Part shown: positions 5,225-7,512 of the stretch, piece by piece
Layout of the letters: the number at the start of each line of letters is the position of its first letter
How positions within the stretch are numbered: position 1 is the stretch's first letter
The notes under the pieces: model-generated
What the model was told of the DNA's origin: nothing
Database searches by the model: none
What the model saw: only the letters and a program-made list of their open reading frames with translations
Translations under genes and position numbers: made by a program
Assembly (NCBI GenBank): GCA_905479905.1
Contig: CAJQOK010000467.1
Coordinates: 1 to 7,512, forward strand
Source: an uncultured Aliterella sp.
Lineage (GTDB): Bacteria; Cyanobacteriota; Cyanobacteriia; Cyanobacteriales; Chroococcidiopsidaceae
DNA: 7,512 nucleotides
Reading direction: 5' to 3'

Positions 5225-5287
5225 TTGTAGAGACGTTTCACTGAAACGTCTTTATTTTTTCTTGTAGAGAAACGTCTTTATTTTTTC
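5225..5287. repeat. Tandem repeat: terminator plus decayed second copy
   Basis: The 19-bp GAAACGTCTTTATTTTTTC occurs at 5243-5261 and again at 5269-5287. The preceding TTGTAGAGA occurs at 5225-5233 and 5262-5270. Copy two equals copy one with 11 bases removed, which takes away most of the left stem arm, so it can no longer fold by itself. Its right arm could still pair with the left arm of copy one, giving an alternative hairpin. Confidence 0.85.
5228..5261 (+). terminator. Rho-independent terminator of psbQ
   Basis: AGACGTTTC (5231-5239) pairs perfectly with GAAACGTCT (5243-5251) around ACT; the stem extends to 12 bp with one G-T wobble. It is followed by TTATTTTTTC. The core resembles the common cyanobacterial palindrome of the type GTAGAGACGTT...AACGTCTCTAC, known to me from memory as a dispersed repeat, here apparently serving as the psbQ terminator. 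Confidence 0.85.
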
Positions 5288-5294
5288 AACAATT

Positions 5295-6398
5295 ATGAGT
5301 CACATAGTAATTATCGGTTGCGGTGTAGTAGGGGCAATGATCGCCTACGAGCTTAGTTTAATTCCCGGACTCAATGTAACCGTTTTAGATAAACAACCAC
5401 CCGCCCAAGGCTCTACGGCTGCCGCTTTAGGCGTATTAATGGGCATCATTAGCCATAAAACTAAAGGCAGAGCGTGGCAAATGCGATCGCACAGCATTGA
5501 GCGCTATACAACCTTAATTCCTGAACTAGAGGCGCTAAATAGGCGAACAATTCCTCACAATCAACAAGGAATTTTAAAACTTTGCCCAGTGGGAGAAGAT
5601 TTAGCAAAATGGGAACAATTAGCTGCAACCCGCTCCCAGCAAGGATGGCAGTTAGAAATTTGGGATGGCGCTAAACTACAAGCTAGTTGTCCACAAATAA
5701 ATTGTCAAAATATCCCTACAGCAATTTATTCTCCCCAAGATATACAAGTAGATCCTGTAGCTCTAACTTTAGCCTTGGTAGATGCGGCAAAAAGTCGGGG
5801 CGTTACTTTTGATTTTGATGTCCCCGCTCTGCAATACGATTTAACTACAACTAATCTTCACCATGCAGTTAAATCAGTACAGGGTAAATCAGTAGATTGG
5901 TTAGTAGTAGCTGCTGGGTTAGGCTCGTTGCAATCTCTACCTAACTTACAAATTCCCCCTCTACTCGATCTTAGACCTGTATTAGGTCAAGCAATCCACG
6001 TTCGCCTGCCCAACTGTTTAGGAAATCAAGATTTTCAACCTGTAATTACTGGTAACGACGTGCATATAGTGCCGTGTTTAACTACTAGACCTGTAACAGA
6101 ATACTGGATTGGCGCAACAGTAGAATTTCCCTTAGAATCAGGAATTGTTGTGCCTGAAGCCGAAAAACTAGAGGAAGTTAGACAAAGTGCGATCGCCTTT
6201 TGTCCGGCGTTAGCGACAGCTACTATCATCAAAACATGGTCGGGGTTACGTCCGCGTCCTGAAGCCCGTCCTGCACCGATAATTGAGCTTTTAGAGGGGT
6301 TTAGTAACGTTCTCCTGGCTACTGGGCATTATCGTAATGGTGTTTTGTTAGCTCCCGCTACCGCCCAAAAGATTATTAAATTATTAGAAACTGGGTAG
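5295..6398 (+). CDS. FAD-dependent oxidoreductase, glycine oxidase (ThiO)-like
   Basis: This 367-residue protein belongs to the D-amino-acid oxidase/DadA superfamily. These flavoenzymes oxidise amines or amino acids to imines with FAD. The Rossmann FAD motif GCGVVG is at 8-13, with acidic D32 ending the second strand (TVLDK) to bind the ribose. WLVVAAGLGS (202-211) is the second FAD-contacting strand. The C-terminus has GLRP (R319) and ATGHYRNGVLLAPAT (R347), which correspond to the substrate and flavin region of Bacillus glycine oxidase ThiO (GLRP R302 and GHFRNG R329). Length is typical for ThiO. The Tyr of the ThiO HCYIVPR segment appears to be H257 and the Arg appears to be C261, so the substrate may not be glycine. 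Cyanobacteria often carry thiO fused to thiG; this one stands alone. No Shine-Dalgarno site precedes the ATG, which lies 7 bp after the terminator repeat. Confidence 0.85.
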   Translation: MSHIVIIGCGVVGAMIAYELSLIPGLNVTVLDKQPPAQGSTAAALGVLMGIISHKTKGRAWQMRSHSIERYTTLIPELEALNRRTIPHNQQGILKLCPVGEDLAKWEQLAATRSQQGWQLEIWDGAKLQASCPQINCQNIPTAIYSPQDIQVDPVALTLALVDAAKSRGVTFDFDVPALQYDLTTTNLHHAVKSVQGKSVDWLVVAAGLGSLQSLPNLQIPPLLDLRPVLGQAIHVRLPNCLGNQDFQPVITGNDVHIVPCLTTRPVTEYWIGATVEFPLESGIVVPEAEKLEEVRQSAIAFCPALATATIIKTWSGLRPRPEARPAPIIELLEGFSNVLLATGHYRNGVLLAPATAQKIIKLLETG

Positions 6399-6474
6399 GG
6401 CTACAAAAGTAACGATAGTATGTAATGTTCCATGCTATTGGCTTTAGCTAAAACTGCACTGTATTTATAAGCTG

Positions 6475-6500
6475 CTAAAAACTTTACTTTTAGTTTTATT
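6475..6500 (+). terminator. Weak AT-rich terminator after the flavoprotein gene
   Basis: CTAAAA (6475-6480) pairs with TTTTAG (6488-6493) around a 7-base loop and is followed by TTTTATT. The stem is short and has only two G-C pairs, so it may be ineffective. It ends just before the dnaJ stop codon of the convergent gene. Confidence 0.3.
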
Positions 6501-6502
6501 AT

Positions 6503-7441
6503 CTACACAAGCAAATCGGCACGAGGATTAAGAGTTTCAATTTGTCGTAATTTCTCGTACAATTCCTTTTCTTGAGGACTAATAGTTGTAGGAATGACAA
6601 TCTGAATTTCTACCAATTGGTCGCCGCGTCTACCTTGGTCATCAATGTAACCTTTATTTGCCAGACGCAACCTTTGACCAGGTTTTACTCCGGCGGGTAA
6701 ATTCATTTGTACTAAACCGTCTAAAGTTGGCACTTCTACCGGATTGCCTAATACAGCTTCACTGGGAGTAATGGGAAGTTTGACAGCAATATCATTACCC
6801 TCAATTTGAAAGTAATCGTGGGGAGAAACGGTAATTTTTAAAAATAGGTCGCCCCCCCCTACCCCTTGTTCTTTCAGGCGGATAGTTTGCCCAGTAAACA
6901 TCCCTGGAGGCATATCAACTTCAAGGCTACGCCCGTCTTCTAGCCTAATTCTTTCCGCACCACCTTCATAAGCTTTTTCTAAAGGGACAATTAATTTAGC
7001 TTCAATATTGCGACGACTGGGACGAGGAGTAACAGTAGTTGCATATTTTGTCGTACCAGGACGAAAAGGATCGTTGTCATTATCAGCTTTGTTGTTGCGT
7101 CCTAACACTTGGTCGATAAAGCTATCAAAATCAGCAAATTCCTCTAATTCTGCCTCACGAGTACCGCGCTTAAATATACTTTTTCCGGCTTTACCGCGCG
7201 ATTTCTGCTGCCAATACAAACTAAAACGATCATATTGCGATCGCTTATTTGGATCGCCCAGGATTTCGTAAGCTTCCCCAATATCTTTGAACTTTTCCTC
7301 AGCTTCTTTGTTTCCCGGATTCAAATCTGGGTGATATTGCCTAGCCAGTCGCCGGAAAACCTTTTTGATTTCCTCCGACGCAACATCTTTAGGTACTCCT
7401 AAAATATCGTAGTAATTTTTAAAATTCTGCAAATTCTGCAT
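6503..7441 (-). CDS. dnaJ: Class B DnaJ/Hsp40 co-chaperone (CbpA type)
   Basis: This 312-residue protein is an Hsp40 that delivers clients to a DnaK and stimulates its ATPase. The J domain is at about 9-73, starting YYDILGVPKD, with the essential HPD at 37-39 and the helix IV region DPNKRSQYDRF. An acidic, Phe-rich linker (about 95-128, EFADFDSFID) replaces a classical G/F region. There is no CxxCxGxG zinc finger, so it is class B. Two C-terminal client-binding domains follow: about 145-215 (PLEKAYEGG, RIRLEDGRSLEVDMPPG, GGGDLFLKI) and about 217-285 (ITPSEAVLG, PVEVPTLDG, GDQLVEIQI). The ATG at 7441 lies within a triple 9-bp repeat and lacks a Shine-Dalgarno site. Just upstream on the same strand is the probable end of a dnaK, suggesting a dnaK-dnaJ operon like the dnaK3-dnaJ3 neighbours of Synechocystis, as I recall that arrangement. 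Confidence 0.93.
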   Translation of the reverse strand: MQNLQNFKNYYDILGVPKDVASEEIKKVFRRLARQYHPDLNPGNKEAEEKFKDIGEAYEILGDPNKRSQYDRFSLYWQQKSRGKAGKSIFKRGTREAELEEFADFDSFIDQVLGRNNKADNDNDPFRPGTTKYATTVTPRPSRRNIEAKLIVPLEKAYEGGAERIRLEDGRSLEVDMPPGMFTGQTIRLKEQGVGGGDLFLKITVSPHDYFQIEGNDIAVKLPITPSEAVLGNPVEVPTLDGLVQMNLPAGVKPGQRLRLANKGYIDDQGRRGDQLVEIQIVIPTTISPQEKELYEKLRQIETLNPRADLLV

Positions 7442-7450
7442 ATTCTGTAA
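7424..7450. repeat. Three tandem 9-bp repeats across the dnaJ start codon
   Basis: On the plus strand ATTCTGCAA, ATTCTGCAT and ATTCTGTAA follow each other without gaps. The middle unit contains the dnaJ ATG; the outer units read TTG and TTA at that position on the minus strand. The coding result is the repeated start MQNLQN. Confidence 0.85.
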
Positions 7451-7480
7451 AGGCGGTTAGTTTAAAATCCTGTCATGCAG

Positions 7481-7512
7481 TTATAGCCAGTTGTCATCGT
7501 TATCATCCCAAT
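7481..7512 (-). CDS. dnaK: Probable C-terminal tail of a DnaK (partial)
   Basis: Entering from the right edge on the minus strand, one frame reads WDDNDDNWL and then TAA, 39 bp before the dnaJ start. Acidic tails of Asp/Glu with Trp and a final hydrophobic residue are typical of DnaK C-termini. The position just upstream of dnaJ on the same strand fits a dnaK-dnaJ operon. Only nine complete codons are visible, and the other two frames cannot be ruled out (one is open to a TAA at 7462-7464), so this is an inference from composition and context. Confidence 0.5.
   Translation of the reverse strand, partial: WDDNDDNWL

Larger units (their letters stand above)
112..7244. repeat. HIP1 octamers (GCGATCGC), at least 13 dispersed copies
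   Basis: Perfect copies start at 112, 367, 459, 693, 2600, 2905, 3284, 3474, 3982, 4898, 5483, 6189 and 7237. Roughly 0.1 would be expected by chance in 7.5 kb. HIP1 enrichment is a hallmark of many cyanobacterial genomes. All but one (3474, next to the argJ promoter) lie within coding sequence. The interval 701-2599 has none. Confidence 0.95.

Noticed and set aside
6035..6232. Minus-strand reading frame of 65 codons
   Set aside because: It is a shadow inside the flavoprotein gene.
7008..7271. Plus-strand reading frame of 87 codons
   Set aside because: It is a shadow inside dnaJ.
1..7512. tRNA, rRNA, transposase, toxin-antitoxin or defence genes
   Set aside because: No cloverleaf, rRNA segment or protein of these types was recognised on either strand.

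Overview
This 7.5 kb stretch is ordinary cyanobacterial chromosome. Three things point to a cyanobacterium: a psbQ (CyanoQ) photosystem II lipoprotein gene, at least thirteen perfect copies of the HIP1 octamer GCGATCGC (about 0.1 expected by chance), and paired Hsp70/DnaJ genes of cyanobacterial type. No rRNA, tRNA, CRISPR array, transposase or phage gene was seen. I cannot name the genus.

Layout, left to right. Positions 1-1277 hold a minus-strand pair: uvsE (UV damage endonuclease), then 26 bp downstream the start of an Hsp70-family gene that runs off the window. Positions 1278-1683 are an AT-rich gap with weak promoter signals and one perfect GTA-N8-TAC palindrome of the NtcA type. A possible 75-residue two-helix membrane protein follows on the plus strand (1684-1911). 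argJ (arginine biosynthesis) lies on the minus strand (2080-3417) with its own -10 box and terminator. The argJ/DCC divergent gap (3418-3683) carries a G/C-run repeat with two strong hairpins. A DCC-family (DUF393) protein (plus) and an unrecognised 139-residue protein (minus) converge and share a TTAA stop overlap. A gap with an 11-bp perfect inverted repeat precedes psbQ (plus). psbQ ends in a strong hairpin terminator that is followed by a decayed second copy of itself. Next comes a glycine-oxidase-like flavoprotein (plus). It converges with a class B dnaJ (minus), which sits 39 bp behind what looks like the last codons of a dnaK entering from the right edge.

The genes are mostly independent single units: DNA repair, arginine synthesis, photosystem II assembly, amine oxidation and protein folding. 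The two likely operons are uvsE-hsp70 on the left and dnaK-dnaJ on the right. I found no clearly new multi-gene system. The points most worth a second look are an internal duplication in the C-terminal domain of ArgJ, the loss of several reference active-site residues in UvsE, and three unexplained structured intergenic elements (3541-3600, 4602-4652, 5225-5287).
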